From: Methanofollis fontis | GTDB lineage: Archaea; Halobacteriota; Methanomicrobia; Methanomicrobiales; Methanofollaceae | NCBI RefSeq assembly: GCF_004297185.1 | Contig: NZ_PGCL01000001.1 | Location: 310,001-374,000, forward strand | Reading direction: 5' to 3' | Length of the DNA stretch: 64,000 nt | Part shown: positions 1 through 9,712 of the stretch, in pieces | Layout: every line of letters begins with the position of its first letter | Numbering within the stretch: position 1 is the stretch's first letter | Notes under the pieces: model-generated | What the model saw: the letters and a program-made list of their open reading frames with translations, nothing else | Database searches by the model: none | What the model was told of the DNA's origin: nothing | Program-made: the position numbers and the translations under genes

Positions 1-1367
1 CATTCGATGAGTTTCTGGGCCACTATCCTCTTGTCCTCGTCGACCACCAGCATGTGGGTCGCACATGAAACACACGGATCATATGCACGCACAATGACCT
101 CAGCAAGCTGCCAGGGTGCGCCCTCGAGGGCACGGCTGCAGGTCGGGAAGTTCCAGGTGGTCGGGACGAGCAGCGAGTACCAGCCGACCTTGCCGTCCTT
201 GACCTTTGCGAGGTGGACATCGGTTCCACGCGGGGCCTCGTTTGCCGCCCAGCCAAGGGTTCCGTCGCCCTGCGGGATCTCGTCGGCAATGACCTTGCCG
301 GAGGTGTCGAGGGCGTCGGCAGCCTCCATCATACCGTAGAGGCACTCCATGTATTCCATCTGCCGTGCAATCTGCAGGCCCATGGCTCCCTTCTTGTCGA
401 AGTTCTTGAACTGGACAAGACGGGCACGCGGCCCGACCTCGACCGGCTGACCGTCATACAGGGGCACGCCCATGCAGGCCTCCATCTGCGGCCAGGCCTT
501 GGAGCCTGCCGGGGTGGTGCCGCCGACCGGGTAGTTCGGCTCCTCGTAGTCGATCTCGGTCTCACCCATGTACCAGTCCCAGGGGCGGACCTCGGTCCAG
601 CGCTCCGGGAACCAGGTCGGGTTCTCATCCAGGCTGCTGCTGCCGTACATCGGAGCGGTGGCCATGTAGCCCTGGTTGTGGAAACCAAAGGTGTCGGGCA
701 CCGGCACTTCCATACCGCCAACCTCAACGGTGTCACGGTTCTGGAAGTTGTTGAAGACGGCGATCATGAACTCCATCTGCTCGCGTGCAAGGGGCAGGGC
801 CTCCTTGGCGAGGTCATAGACCTTCTGCTTGGCCCGCGGGCTGATGTTCTTGTACATACCGCCGATGCGGGGGTTGGACGGGTGCACCGCCTCGCCGCCG
901 ACGATCTCGCCGATGGTCTGGCCGACTTCACGGAGCTTCTGGATCCGCAGAGCGACCGAGCGCACCGGCTCCTCAGCCGAGAACGGGTTGATCTTCGTGT
1001 CCGTGCCCGGAATGTACATGTCGGGCAGGGAGAGGATGTTGTGCAGGGCGTGCGAGTGCAGCCTGTTTGCGCACTGGAGGATGTACCGGAGGAGCATTGC
1101 GTCCTCGGGGACTTCACATCCGATAGATGCCTCCATCGCTTCAGTACCGGCGAGTGTGTGGGCAATCGGACAGATACCACAGACGCGGGATGCGATCTTG
1201 GGCACCTGGTGCATCGACTTGCCGATGGCGAGTTTCTCGATACCCCTGACGGGAGTCAGGCTGAGCCAATCACCACGCTCGACGATGCCGTCGTCGTTTA
1301 TCTTGAGAACGAGTTTCGTGTGTCCCTCGTGTCTCGTCGTTGGGGAAATCTCTACAACTTTCGACAA
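1..1367 (-). CDS. frhA: Coenzyme F420-reducing [NiFe] hydrogenase large subunit FrhA, 3' end at window edge
   Basis: Large, nickel-bearing subunit of the F420-reducing hydrogenase, which passes electrons from H2 to coenzyme F420 in the cytoplasm during methanogenesis. I read 455 codons on the minus strand from a TTG at 1367 that follows a GAGGCG ribosome site six bases upstream. The N-terminal nickel ligands sit in RVCGICPIAH (about residues 60-69) and the C-terminal pair in DPCVSC (about residues 432-437), so all four Cys are present, with no selenocysteine. The last two window bases are TG in the next codon, so the gene ends at or just beyond the edge. The usual partners frhD, frhG and frhB would lie to the left, outside the window. 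The only oddity is the TTG start. Confidence 0.95.
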   Translation of the reverse strand, partial: MSKVVEISPTTRHEGHTKLVLKINDDGIVERGDWLSLTPVRGIEKLAIGKSMHQVPKIASRVCGICPIAHTLAGTEAMEASIGCEVPEDAMLLRYILQCANRLHSHALHNILSLPDMYIPGTDTKINPFSAEEPVRSVALRIQKLREVGQTIGEIVGGEAVHPSNPRIGGMYKNISPRAKQKVYDLAKEALPLAREQMEFMIAVFNNFQNRDTVEVGGMEVPVPDTFGFHNQGYMATAPMYGSSSLDENPTWFPERWTEVRPWDWYMGETEIDYEEPNYPVGGTTPAGSKAWPQMEACMGVPLYDGQPVEVGPRARLVQFKNFDKKGAMGLQIARQMEYMECLYGMMEAADALDTSGKVIADEIPQGDGTLGWAANEAPRGTDVHLAKVKDGKVGWYSLLVPTTWNFPTCSRALEGAPWQLAEVIVRAYDPCVSCATHMLVVDEDKRIVAQKLIE

Positions 1368-1685
1368 ATATATCGCCTCATTATGGTTTGGGTTGTTCAA
1401 CCAGCGATACCACTTCGAACCTGTGCAATAGGTGTGACACGTACCACAGAAGTACGTCTGATGGAGTTATCTCACGTTTTTAGTTATACCTTTCGCTTTA
1501 ACACCGATCAAAAGACCCTTCCATTCATTTTATTCGAAGAGGATGCTCCGATCACTGGGAGGAGATTAATTATTAATTTTTCATTATATTGGCCGCATTT
1601 TATCCACATATACCGCAAAAAACAGCCAAAATTACCCACAATATGGCCATATTTAACATCTGTGCCGAAGAAAGGGGTAATCGGG
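1368..1685 (-). promoter_or_regulatory. AT-rich leader and promoter region of frhA
   Basis: About 400 bases without a convincing gene separate frhA from mptA. Read on the minus strand, a TATA-like element with purine-rich BRE (CGAAAGGTATAACT) lies at about 1484-1497. That would put the transcript start near 1460 and give a leader of about 90 bases, ending in the GAGGCG ribosome site (1374-1379). The rest is strongly AT-rich, as expected for a highly expressed methanogenesis promoter. TATA placement is inferred from spacing only. Confidence 0.45.
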
Positions 1686-1712
1686 TTAAACAAACCGGAT
1701 CTACCGATCCGG
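1686..1712 (-). terminator. Hairpin terminator behind mptA
   Basis: A perfect 7-bp stem (CCGGATC/GATCCGG, 1695-1701 with 1706-1712) with a 4-base loop is followed on the minus strand by TTTGTTT. It lies about 50 bases past the mptA stop and upstream of the frhA promoter, so it probably insulates the two genes. Confidence 0.55.
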
Positions 1713-1763
1713 AGGGGGGGAAGCGCGGCGTGAAAAAATTTCAGCCCGAAAAAAACTACGGGG

Positions 1764-2699
1764 TTATTCCCCGTTCAGTTCGTTGATCAGTTCGGCCAGA
1801 GTGGCCTTGCGCTCGGCATAGGCATCGTGCTGGTGGATGCTCTCCTCGTTGGTCTGGCGGATCAGGATGATCGAATCGCCGGGCAGGTTGCCGAAACCGG
1901 CGACGACATGCCGGGCCATCTCACGGACACAGTCCTCGACAAACCGCGGGTTCCGGTGGGCCTGCATCACCACATAGTTCTCGTCGCCGCGTTTGAGGAG
2001 CTCATAGATGCGGGCGCTCATCGAGTCCTTGAGCACGGCGATGATCGCCTCCAGGGAGACGTGCTGGTCGTCGTCGGTCTCGATGGAAAGGAAACCGCGG
2101 CCACGCTGGTTGTGGGTGGCCATCGGCACCTCCTCGAAGAAGGCGTCGATCTTGTCCTTCGGGATATCGAGGTTCTGCATCACCTTGGTGGCATGGTCCT
2201 TGACGATGTCCTGTGCACACGGACAGGCGGTCATGCCGGTCACCTCGGCACCGATGATCTTTCTGATGATCGGGGCGTGACCGGTGCGCTTGGCGATGGC
2301 GCGGGCATGCACCTTCACCACCTCGTGGCAGCTCGTCTGCGAGACCGGGGTCTCCCGGCGGATCATGAACTGGCTGCGCATCTTCACCTCGGTCCGGTCG
2401 GCATACTCGTGGTGGTCGAGGAGTTTGCGTGCAACAACACTGCAGAGCTGTTCTATCTCATTGACTTCACCGTTGATCGCCTCCTGCAGCACCTCATCGA
2501 TCACCTCGAAGTTGCGGGAGAGGTTTGCACCCTTCAGGCTCCCGGGAAGGTCGACGAAGACATCGAAATTCGAGATAAAAATGACCGGGCGTTTGCCGGG
2601 ACGGGTGACTTCAACCAGTTTCTTTACATTTTTTACGCCGACCCTCGTCAGGTTGATGCGGACATCAGGTGTGGTCGACTGAACGTCAGGCAGTTCCAT
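1764..2699 (-). CDS. mptA: GTP cyclohydrolase IV (MptA), methanopterin biosynthesis
   Basis: Fe(II)-dependent GTP cyclohydrolase of the archaeal MptA (DUF198/FolE2-like) family; it converts GTP to 7,8-dihydroneopterin 2',3'-cyclic phosphate, the first step toward tetrahydromethanopterin. The protein has 311 residues from ATG 2699 (MELPDVQST...), which has a GAGGT ribosome site about 10 bases upstream; an in-frame TTG at 2714 is less likely. Family-typical stretches include GVKNVKKLVEV near the N-terminus, QTSCHEVVKVHARA in the middle (Cys and His ligand candidates) and the conserved MTACPCAQ and MATHNQRGRG segments. It is divergent from ilvC, with about 140 bases between the starts. Identification rests on these motifs and on the methanogen context. 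Confidence 0.93.
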   Translation of the reverse strand: MELPDVQSTTPDVRINLTRVGVKNVKKLVEVTRPGKRPVIFISNFDVFVDLPGSLKGANLSRNFEVIDEVLQEAINGEVNEIEQLCSVVARKLLDHHEYADRTEVKMRSQFMIRRETPVSQTSCHEVVKVHARAIAKRTGHAPIIRKIIGAEVTGMTACPCAQDIVKDHATKVMQNLDIPKDKIDAFFEEVPMATHNQRGRGFLSIETDDDQHVSLEAIIAVLKDSMSARIYELLKRGDENYVVMQAHRNPRFVEDCVREMARHVVAGFGNLPGDSIILIRQTNEESIHQHDAYAERKATLAELINELNGE

Positions 2700-2790
2700 G
2701 TATCTAAACCTCAATGACTGGGACGAATTATCGTCGTTCCGGCGCCGAACAACCTATCAAGGCACCGGAATTAGAATGGAATTAGGTTTC

Positions 2791-2808
2791 CCCTATAATT
2801 ATTTATGA
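2791..2808 (+). promoter_or_regulatory. TATA box of ilvC
   Basis: CCTATAATTATTTATG at about 2792-2807 lies some 35-40 bases before the ilvC ATG, which predicts a short leader of about 10-15 bases. Confidence 0.5.
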
Positions 2809-2837
2809 ACTTCGTTATCACATAATGCTGGTATCGT

Positions 2838-3830
<993 letters not shown>

Positions 3831-3838
3831 TCCATTTC

Positions 3839-3845
3839 TTTTTTT
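3839..3845 (+). terminator. T-run terminator behind ilvC
   Basis: Seven consecutive T begin nine bases behind the ilvC stop, the oligo-T type of archaeal terminator; no strong hairpin precedes it. Confidence 0.5.
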
Positions 3846-3976
3846 GGTCCTGGTCGATCATCGCCGCCACCGGGCGAGGAAAAGGACGCTCCTTTCCTGA
3901 AAGATCCAGGAGATCAACAGTTTGCACCCCCGCCGCATCCAGCAGAACCATATCCGATGGCGTCCACCCCTCATAC

Positions 3977-4459
3977 ATGACGACCTGCATCATTTTCTAT
4001 TCGGCGACCGGAAACACCCGTATCCTGGCCCGGGCAGCGGCGAAGGCGACCGGTGCCGACCTCATCGAGGTGAAGGACCGCGCCGACTACTCTCGGGCGA
4101 TGATGTATATCCGCGGGATCCCGCGGGCGCGGAAAGGGGAGGAGGGCGAGATCGATCCGGCGGAGATCGATGTGAGCGGCTACGACCTCGTCGCCGTCGG
4201 GACGCCGGTCTGGGCGTTCAAGCCCACACCGGCGGCAAACGCCATCGTGAGCGCCCTGCGGAACGGTGAGGGAAAACAGGCGATCGCCTTTGCGACGAGC
4301 GGCGGGATGCCGGGTGACACCCTGGAGATGCTGACCGATCGATTGCGGGGGCGAGGTATGGATGTCGTCGGCAGCGTCCATGTCCCGGAGCGGGACCTCA
4401 GTGGGGGAAAGGGGGCAGAACCCCTCATCCGCCTGATCAGAAGCGCATCTGGCGCGTGA
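3977..4459 (+). CDS. Flavodoxin-family protein
   Basis: A 160-residue flavodoxin-like FMN-binding fold. The N-terminal phosphate loop is [12 protein letters not shown] (residues 7-18), close to the classical T/S-x-T-G-x-T pattern. Later segments [18 protein letters not shown] and [12 protein letters not shown] match the isoalloxazine-flanking loops of long-known flavodoxin/FldA-like proteins. It probably acts as a cytoplasmic electron carrier or NAD(P)H:quinone-type flavoprotein; the partner is unknown. ATG 3977 was chosen because the flavodoxin strand starts immediately there; no clear ribosome site is visible. Its 3' end overlaps the convergent purL by 23 bases. Confidence 0.85.
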   Translation: MTTCIIFYSATGNTRILARAAAKATGADLIEVKDRADYSRAMMYIRGIPRARKGEEGEIDPAEIDVSGYDLVAVGTPVWAFKPTPAANAIVSALRNGEGKQAIAFATSGGMPGDTLEMLTDRLRGRGMDVVGSVHVPERDLSGGKGAEPLIRLIRSASGA

Positions 4460-6509
4460 TCGAGGAAAGGGAGAACTCGATCTCCTCGGGGGAGAGGGTG
4501 ACGCCCTCCGCCCCGGCGGTGATGCGGAGCCCCTCGCCGCCGACCCGGCCGATGATCCGGGCGGGAAGCCCTGCAAGCGCCGATTCGTCTGTCACTCCGA
4601 CCAGGAACCGCCCGCAGGTCTCGGAGAAGAGGGCGGTGACGGCGTCGCCCTCGAGGGTCACCTCTGCATCGGGGGCGAGTTTGGCGAGGGCGGCGCAGAG
4701 ACCGCCCCTGGAGATGTCGGTGATGCCGGTGAAGGCGCCGCCCCGCACCCGCTCCCGGATCAGGGAGAGGATCGAGGGGTCGGCCATCGGGGGCGCCTCG
4801 CCGCCGCAGCCGGTCAGGGCATCGAGCACCGAACCGCCCAGGTGGGCGCCCTCCGCACCGACGACGGCCAGCAGGTCGCCGGCGGCGGGACGGGTCCAGC
4901 GGCACAGCGGGCCCTTCCCGACCATGCCGATCGAGGGGGTGGGCCGGATCTCGGTGCCGTACTCGTCGGACTCGTTGTAGAGCGAGACGTTCCCGCCGAC
5001 CACCGGCGTCGCCAGCGCCCGCGCCATATCGCCGAGGCCGAGCACGGCCTGCTCCATCTCCCAGAAGACCTCGGGGTGGAGTGGGCTTGCAAAGTTCAGG
5101 CAGTTGACGATGGCCAGCGGTTCGGCCCCCAGGCAGGCGAGGTTGGCGGCGTTCTCGTAGACGGCGTTGGCGGCGTTGGCATGGGGGAGCAGGGCGATGT
5201 GGCGGGGGTTGCAGCCGCAGGAGAGCACCAGGGCGGCATCCTCCAGCCTGAGCACGGCGGCGTCATGGGAGAGGGAGACCGAGCGCACCTGGACGTCGTG
5301 GTCGTACTGCTCGGTGATCCAGCGCTTCGAAGCGATGTCCGGGTGGGAGAGCACCGCAAGCGCAAGGGCCTTCAGGTCACCGGCAGGCGGGGTGTAGGTG
5401 GCGTCGTACTCCTTTGCCTGTTTTTCCAGGGCGCATCCCGGCGTCCCACCGACCAGGAGGTCGATCGGGAGGTCGCAGACGACCTCGCCGTTATATTCCA
5501 CGATATAGCGCGGCTCTGCGATCACCTCGCCGATCTCGCTCCAGCGGAGGTCGTACTTCTCGGCGATCGCCCCGATGGCAGCGACATCGTCGGGCAGCAC
5601 CTCCACAAGCATCCGCTCCTGCGACTCGGCGAGCATGATCTCCACCGGGTTCATGCCGCTCTCCCTGAGGTGGACCCGGTCGGCGGCGATCCGCGCCCCG
5701 AAGGTGCTCGCCATCTCGGATGACGCCCCCGCAAGCCCGGCGGCGCCGAGATCGCGGCAGGAGAGGAGTGTTCCGGTCGCCGCCATCTCCAGCGTCGCCT
5801 CGATGAGGAGCTTCTCGGTGAAGGGGTCACCGATCTGGACGCTCGGGCGGTCGGCGGCCTCGGAGTCCTCGGCAAGGTCCCGTGAGGCAAACGAGGCGCC
5901 GCCGAGGCCGTCCCTCCCGGTCGCAGAGCCGAAGAGGACGAAACGGCTGCCGGGCCGCTTCACCCGGGCGGTGAGATAGCGCTCCGGGTCCACGACGCCC
6001 ACGCACACGACGTTCACCAGCGGGTTGCCGCCATAGGAGGGGTCGAAGACCGTCTCTCCCCGCACCACCGGCACCCCGATGCAGTTGCCGTAGTCGCCGA
6101 TCCCGGCCACGACATGCTCGAAGAGGTAGCGGGTCTTCTCCTCGGCAAGGGCGCCGAAGTAGAGCGGGTCCATCAGGGCGATCGGCCGCGCCCCCATGGA
6201 GATGACGTCGCGCACAATCCCGCCCACGCCGGTGGCCGCCCCGTCATAGGGGTCGACATAGCTCGGGTGATTGTGACTCTCCATCCCCACGGCCAGGGCG
6301 AGGGTGTCGGAAAACCGGACGATGGCGGCATCGTCGCCCGGTCCCAGGAGGACGTTCTCCCCCTCGGTCGGCAGGGTCTTCAGAAGGGCGCGGGTGGAGC
6401 GGTACGAGCAGTGTTCGCTCCAGAGGTTCTCGAAGCAGGCCGCCTCCACATCGGTGAGATCACGGCCCAGCGTCCGGGTGATGAAAGCGAGGTCCTCGGC
6501 AGAGAGCAT
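4437..6509 (-). CDS. purL: Phosphoribosylformylglycinamidine synthase subunit PurL
   Basis: Synthetase subunit of the multi-part FGAM synthase; with PurQ and PurS it amidates FGAR in de novo purine synthesis. At about 690 residues it matches the small archaeal/Gram-positive PurL rather than the 1300-residue fused form. Recognisable landmarks are [13 protein letters not shown] near the N-terminus, the glycine-rich [16 protein letters not shown], and the second AIR-synthase half with [17 protein letters not shown] 6509 is preferred over a GTG at 6515 because a TATA box about 27 bases upstream predicts a leaderless mRNA. It is divergent from aIF2-beta. Confidence 0.96.
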   Translation of the reverse strand: MLSAEDLAFITRTLGRDLTDVEAACFENLWSEHCSYRSTRALLKTLPTEGENVLLGPGDDAAIVRFSDTLALAVGMESHNHPSYVDPYDGAATGVGGIVRDVISMGARPIALMDPLYFGALAEEKTRYLFEHVVAGIGDYGNCIGVPVVRGETVFDPSYGGNPLVNVVCVGVVDPERYLTARVKRPGSRFVLFGSATGRDGLGGASFASRDLAEDSEAADRPSVQIGDPFTEKLLIEATLEMAATGTLLSCRDLGAAGLAGASSEMASTFGARIAADRVHLRESGMNPVEIMLAESQERMLVEVLPDDVAAIGAIAEKYDLRWSEIGEVIAEPRYIVEYNGEVVCDLPIDLLVGGTPGCALEKQAKEYDATYTPPAGDLKALALAVLSHPDIASKRWITEQYDHDVQVRSVSLSHDAAVLRLEDAALVLSCGCNPRHIALLPHANAANAVYENAANLACLGAEPLAIVNCLNFASPLHPEVFWEMEQAVLGLGDMARALATPVVGGNVSLYNESDEYGTEIRPTPSIGMVGKGPLCRWTRPAAGDLLAVVGAEGAHLGGSVLDALTGCGGEAPPMADPSILSLIRERVRGGAFTGITDISRGGLCAALAKLAPDAEVTLEGDAVTALFSETCGRFLVGVTDESALAGLPARIIGRVGGEGLRITAGAEGVTLSPEEIEFSLSSITRQMRF

Positions 6510-6533
6510 GTACACACTGATAGATCTGCCGCC

Positions 6534-6545
6534 CCTTTATATCCA
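6534..6545 (-). promoter_or_regulatory. TATA box of purL
   Basis: Minus-strand GGATATAAAGG is centred about 30 bases upstream of the purL ATG, which places transcription start at or next to the start codon (leaderless). Confidence 0.5.
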
Positions 6546-6600
6546 TCTCCGGGTGCCCGGGCGCCATCCCTTTTATCCGATCCCTCCCATACTATAGGAC

Positions 6601-7212
6601 ATGGCAGATCCCTACGAAGAATTGCTGAAGAAGGCATATTCCAATATCACCGAGGTCAGCGACACCGCTGAGCGGTTCCATATTCCGGATGCGAAGATCT
6701 ATCTCGAGGGCAAGACAACGGTCATCGACAATTTCATCGATATCGCACAATACATCAGGCGGGAGCCCGACCACCTGATGAAGTACCTCGTCAGTGAACT
6801 CGGCACGGCCGGAAAGATCGAGGGCAACCGCGCCGTCTTCAACGGCAAGTTCGAAGAGGCCTCGATCACCTCGGCCATCCGTAAATATGTGGACGATTAT
6901 GTGATCTGCTCGGAGTGCGGCCGCCCGGACACCCGCCTGGTCAAGGACGGACGGGTGCTCATCCTCCGCTGCGACGCCTGCGGTGGCCACCGCCCGGTCA
7001 GAAAGCGGCGGGCAAAGACCGAGGAGTCGTCCTCCCGCCTGGAGGAGGGATCGATCCTGGACGTGAAGATCGAGTCCATCTCCCGGCGCGGCGACGGCGT
7101 GGTGAAGATGGGGAAGTACATCATGTACGTCTCCAACGCCCGCCCGGGCCAGACGGTGAAGGTGAAGATCTCACGCATCTCCGGTTCGATCCTCTTCACC
7201 GAGCGGGTCTGA
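6601..7212 (+). CDS. Translation initiation factor aIF2 subunit beta with C-terminal TRAM domain
   Basis: Beta subunit of archaeal initiation factor 2, which helps the alpha/gamma core deliver initiator tRNA to the small ribosomal subunit. Residues 1-135 form the aIF2-beta core with the zinc ribbon CSEC...CDAC (about 101-104 and 122-125). Residues 145-203 ([20 protein letters not shown]...) are a TRAM RNA-binding domain, an extension known from euryarchaeal methanogens. The start ATG follows a GGAC without a strong ribosome site. A T-run right after the stop (7220-7226) ends the transcript. Confidence 0.93.
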   Translation: MADPYEELLKKAYSNITEVSDTAERFHIPDAKIYLEGKTTVIDNFIDIAQYIRREPDHLMKYLVSELGTAGKIEGNRAVFNGKFEEASITSAIRKYVDDYVICSECGRPDTRLVKDGRVLILRCDACGGHRPVRKRRAKTEESSSRLEEGSILDVKIESISRRGDGVVKMGKYIMYVSNARPGQTVKVKISRISGSILFTERV

Positions 7213-7219
7213 CCCTCTC

Positions 7220-7226
7220 TTTTTTT
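7220..7226 (+). terminator. T-run terminator behind aIF2-beta
   Basis: CTCTC followed by seven T starts eight bases past the stop codon of the aIF2-beta gene. Confidence 0.45.
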
Positions 7227-7326
7227 CTGCTCCGGCACGTCCGGCAGCATATGATCCCCCCCATCAGTTACAGGCAGGAATGGAAGGGATCGAGACAATC
7301 TGAAAAGAAAAGAAAGAGGGGGCGAA

Positions 7327-7596
7327 TTACAGCCCCTGGACCTGCCCGATCAGGTCGTTGCAGACGGCGGTGATGCGGTTGCAGGCCTCGATGACCACGG
7401 TCACCGGGTCCCGACCGCCCTTTGTCGTGACCAGAAGTTCGGGATCCGAGAACTGGTATTGTATCACGTATTTTGCCACATCCACGGTGGGATCGGCCAG
7501 GATCTCCTCGGTGAGGGCGTTCATGAAGGTGTGGCCCTGCCCCTTGAGGACCATGCGCACCATATCGCCTTCGCGTTCAAGGATCTTGATGTCCAT
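7327..7596 (-). CDS. rpo11: DNA-directed RNA polymerase subunit Rpo11 (RpoL)
   Basis: Small subunit of archaeal RNA polymerase, homologous to eukaryotic RPB11/AC19; with Rpo3 it forms the alpha-like assembly platform. The 89-residue protein has the family signature GQGHTFMNALTEEIL (about residues 19-33), YVIQYQFSDPELLVTT, and an amphipathic C-terminal helix. Start ATG 7596 fits a leaderless transcript from the TATA box at about 7622-7634. It is convergent with the aIF2-beta gene, with about 115 bases between the stops. Confidence 0.92.
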   Translation of the reverse strand: MDIKILEREGDMVRMVLKGQGHTFMNALTEEILADPTVDVAKYVIQYQFSDPELLVTTKGGRDPVTVVIEACNRITAVCNDLIGQVQGL

Positions 7597-7619
7597 GCAC
7601 TCATACGTGGTGGGCAGGA

Positions 7620-7634
7620 GAGTATATAGATATG
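7620..7634 (-). promoter_or_regulatory. TATA box of rpo11
   Basis: Minus-strand ATCTATATACTCTCC is centred about 30 bases before the rpo11 ATG, consistent with leaderless transcription. Confidence 0.55.
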
Positions 7635-7720
7635 GGTAGGACGCCCCGCCCTTTTCCGGCCGTTCGAGTGGGGGGGCGGAAGCGGAGGAATTATTAGCAG
7701 AGCGGATTGATCCCCCTCTG

Positions 7721-8995
7721 ATGACAGGAGAAGGACTGCGGCGGGAACTCGGGCTCCTGGAGGTGACCGTCTCCGGTGTCGGGATCATCCTGGGCGCCGG
7801 GATCTATGCGCTCCTCGGCGAGGCAGCCGCCCTGGCCGGGAACGCCGTCTGGCTCGCCTTCGGCATCTCGGCCGTGATGGCGGCATGCACCGGGCTCTCG
7901 TATGCAGAACTCTCCTCGATGTTCCCGCGGGCCGGGGCGGAGTACGACTATGTCCGCTGCGGCTTCGGGCGGCGCTGGGCGTTTGTGATCGGCTGGCTGA
8001 TCCTGGCCACCGGGGTGCTCTCGACGGCGACGGTCTCGCTCGGTTTCGGCGGCTACCTCTTTGGCGCCACCGGGATCCCGGTCATTGCAGGGGGCGTCAT
8101 CCTCGTGGCCGGGATCACGGTGCTCGCCATCCGCGGGATCCGGGAGACCGCCCTGTTTGCGATTGCCATGACCCTCATCGAGGCCGCCGGGATCGTGTTC
8201 GTGATCATCATCGGGCTGCCGCATATCGGATCGGTGGACTACCTGGTGATGCCGAACGGGTTTTCCGGGGTGTTCAGGGCGGCGGCGCTCGTCTTTTTCG
8301 CCTATATGGGCTTTGAGGAGATGGTGAAACTCGCCGAGGAGACCAGGGATCCGGAACGGACGGTACCGAAAGCGGTGATCCTGGCCCTGGCGGTGGCGGT
8401 CGCCCTCTATATGCTCGTCACGGTCAGCGCCGTCTCGGTGCTCGGCTGGGAGGCCCTGGCGGCTTCGCCAGCGCCCTTTGCCGAGATCGCCGGCGCCGTC
8501 CTGGGCGAAGGCGCCTTTACAATCATCATCCTGGTCGCACTGGTGGCGACCGCCAACACCGCCCTGCTGCTGATCGTGGCGGCGTCCAGACTCGCCTACG
8601 GCATGGCGGAGGGCGGGTCCCTGCCCGCCCCCCTCGCCAGGGTGCACCCCCGTTTCGGGACACCCTGGATCGCCGTCCTCACCGCCGCAACGCTGTCTGC
8701 GGTCTTTCTCTTCGCCGGCGGGATCGCCTATGTCGCCAATGCCACCAACTTCGCCCTCTTCCTCACCTTCATGGTGATCAACGCCACCGTGATCGTGCTG
8801 CGCCGGCGGATGCCCGAAACGGTGCGGCCCTTCCGGGTGCCGGGGACGGTTGCCGGCGTCCCCTTCGTGCCGGTGCTCGGCATCCTCTTCTCCTTCTCCC
8901 TGCTGGCACAGCTGGACCTGCCGGTCATCGGGCTCGGACTGCTCATCCTGGCCGCCGGCGTGGTCGGGGCGTATATCTGGGAGAGAAAAGGTTAG
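7721..8995 (+). CDS. APC-superfamily amino acid permease
   Basis: Integral membrane transporter of 424 residues with about twelve hydrophobic segments. It begins with the APC helix-1 motif VSGVGIILGAGIYALLGEAA (about residues 17-36), whose unwound glycine stretch binds the substrate backbone in characterised family members, and helix 6 carries FFAYMGFEEMVKLAEE. This form resembles the cationic/small amino acid branch of the family; substrate cannot be assigned. The stop overlaps the stop of the convergent MBL gene by four bases. It is divergent from rpo11, with about 125 bases between the starts. Confidence 0.9.
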   Translation: MTGEGLRRELGLLEVTVSGVGIILGAGIYALLGEAAALAGNAVWLAFGISAVMAACTGLSYAELSSMFPRAGAEYDYVRCGFGRRWAFVIGWLILATGVLSTATVSLGFGGYLFGATGIPVIAGGVILVAGITVLAIRGIRETALFAIAMTLIEAAGIVFVIIIGLPHIGSVDYLVMPNGFSGVFRAAALVFFAYMGFEEMVKLAEETRDPERTVPKAVILALAVAVALYMLVTVSAVSVLGWEALAASPAPFAEIAGAVLGEGAFTIIILVALVATANTALLLIVAASRLAYGMAEGGSLPAPLARVHPRFGTPWIAVLTAATLSAVFLFAGGIAYVANATNFALFLTFMVINATVIVLRRRMPETVRPFRVPGTVAGVPFVPVLGILFSFSLLAQLDLPVIGLGLLILAAGVVGAYIWERKG

Positions 8996-9711
8996 AGATC
9001 GAACGACTCCATGTCGGCCGCCAGATGGGGGGTGTCCCAGGGGATGAGGTGGCTGGCATGGGTGCAGCGGAAGGTGCGGGGTGTGAGGCTCCCGGCCAAT
9101 TCCAGGGCTTCGCCATAGCTCATGTGTTTGCTGATGGTGTAGCCCTGCGGGGCGATGGCGTCCAGGAGCAGGAGGTCGGCGCCGGCGAGGAGGTCCAGGC
9201 TCCGGGCCGGGATGCGGGCGCTGCTGTCAGATGTGGTGGCAAACACGGCCCCCTCATGCTCGACCCGGACGCCGAAGGTCGGCATCGGGGGATGATGCAC
9301 CGGGAAGAGGGTGACCTCAGCGCCGAAGAGGTCGAAGGAGACATAGGGTTCGGCCTCCTCCACCGTGAAGGAGAGGAATGAAAAGATCCGGGTGGTGGAC
9401 GCCAGCGTTTCGGCGGCCGCGTACACGGGCGGGATCCGCTGCACCCGGTAGAACTCGCCGAAGCCCATGAAATGGTCGTAGTGGCCGTGGGTCCAGATGA
9501 CGGCGTCGATATGGGGCGATCCCGCCGCCAGGAGCTGCGCCCGCAGGTCAGGGCCGGTATCGACCAGGATGGTGCGATCGCCGATCTCGACCAGCACCGT
9601 GGAACGAAGGCGCTGCCGCCCGGAACGGCGGGCCTCGGTGCAGACCGGGCAGGAGCACCCGATCTTCGGCGTCCCGATGGCGTCCCCGGTCCCGAGCAGC
9701 GTGACCTTCAT
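8992..9711 (-). CDS. PhnP-like metallo-beta-lactamase fold phosphodiesterase
   Basis: A 239-residue MBL-fold hydrolase. It has the PhnP-type N-terminus LGTGDAIGTPKIGCSCPVC with the extra zinc-type Cys cluster, the catalytic HGHYDH motif (about residues 95-100), and later metal ligands in VHHPPMP, TTSDSS and a C-terminal CTHASH. Related proteins cleave phosphoribosyl 1,2-cyclic phosphate or act as tRNase Z-like phosphodiesterases; with no phn genes nearby the substrate is open. ATG 9711 lies one base behind the stop of the upstream AAA ATPase gene, so the two form an operon and may act together. Confidence 0.85.
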   Translation of the reverse strand: MKVTLLGTGDAIGTPKIGCSCPVCTEARRSGRQRLRSTVLVEIGDRTILVDTGPDLRAQLLAAGSPHIDAVIWTHGHYDHFMGFGEFYRVQRIPPVYAAAETLASTTRIFSFLSFTVEEAEPYVSFDLFGAEVTLFPVHHPPMPTFGVRVEHEGAVFATTSDSSARIPARSLDLLAGADLLLLDAIAPQGYTISKHMSYGEALELAGSLTPRTFRCTHASHLIPWDTPHLAADMESFDL

Positions 9712-9712
9712 C

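Noticed and set aside
1695-1712. CCGGATC palindrome as an operator of frhA
   Set aside because: It is too far from the frhA start and is followed by T-rich sequence in the direction of mptA, so a terminator is the simpler reading.
213-1733. 506-codon plus-strand frame opposite frhA
   Set aside because: It is the antisense shadow of frhA; the minus-strand frame has all hydrogenase motifs.
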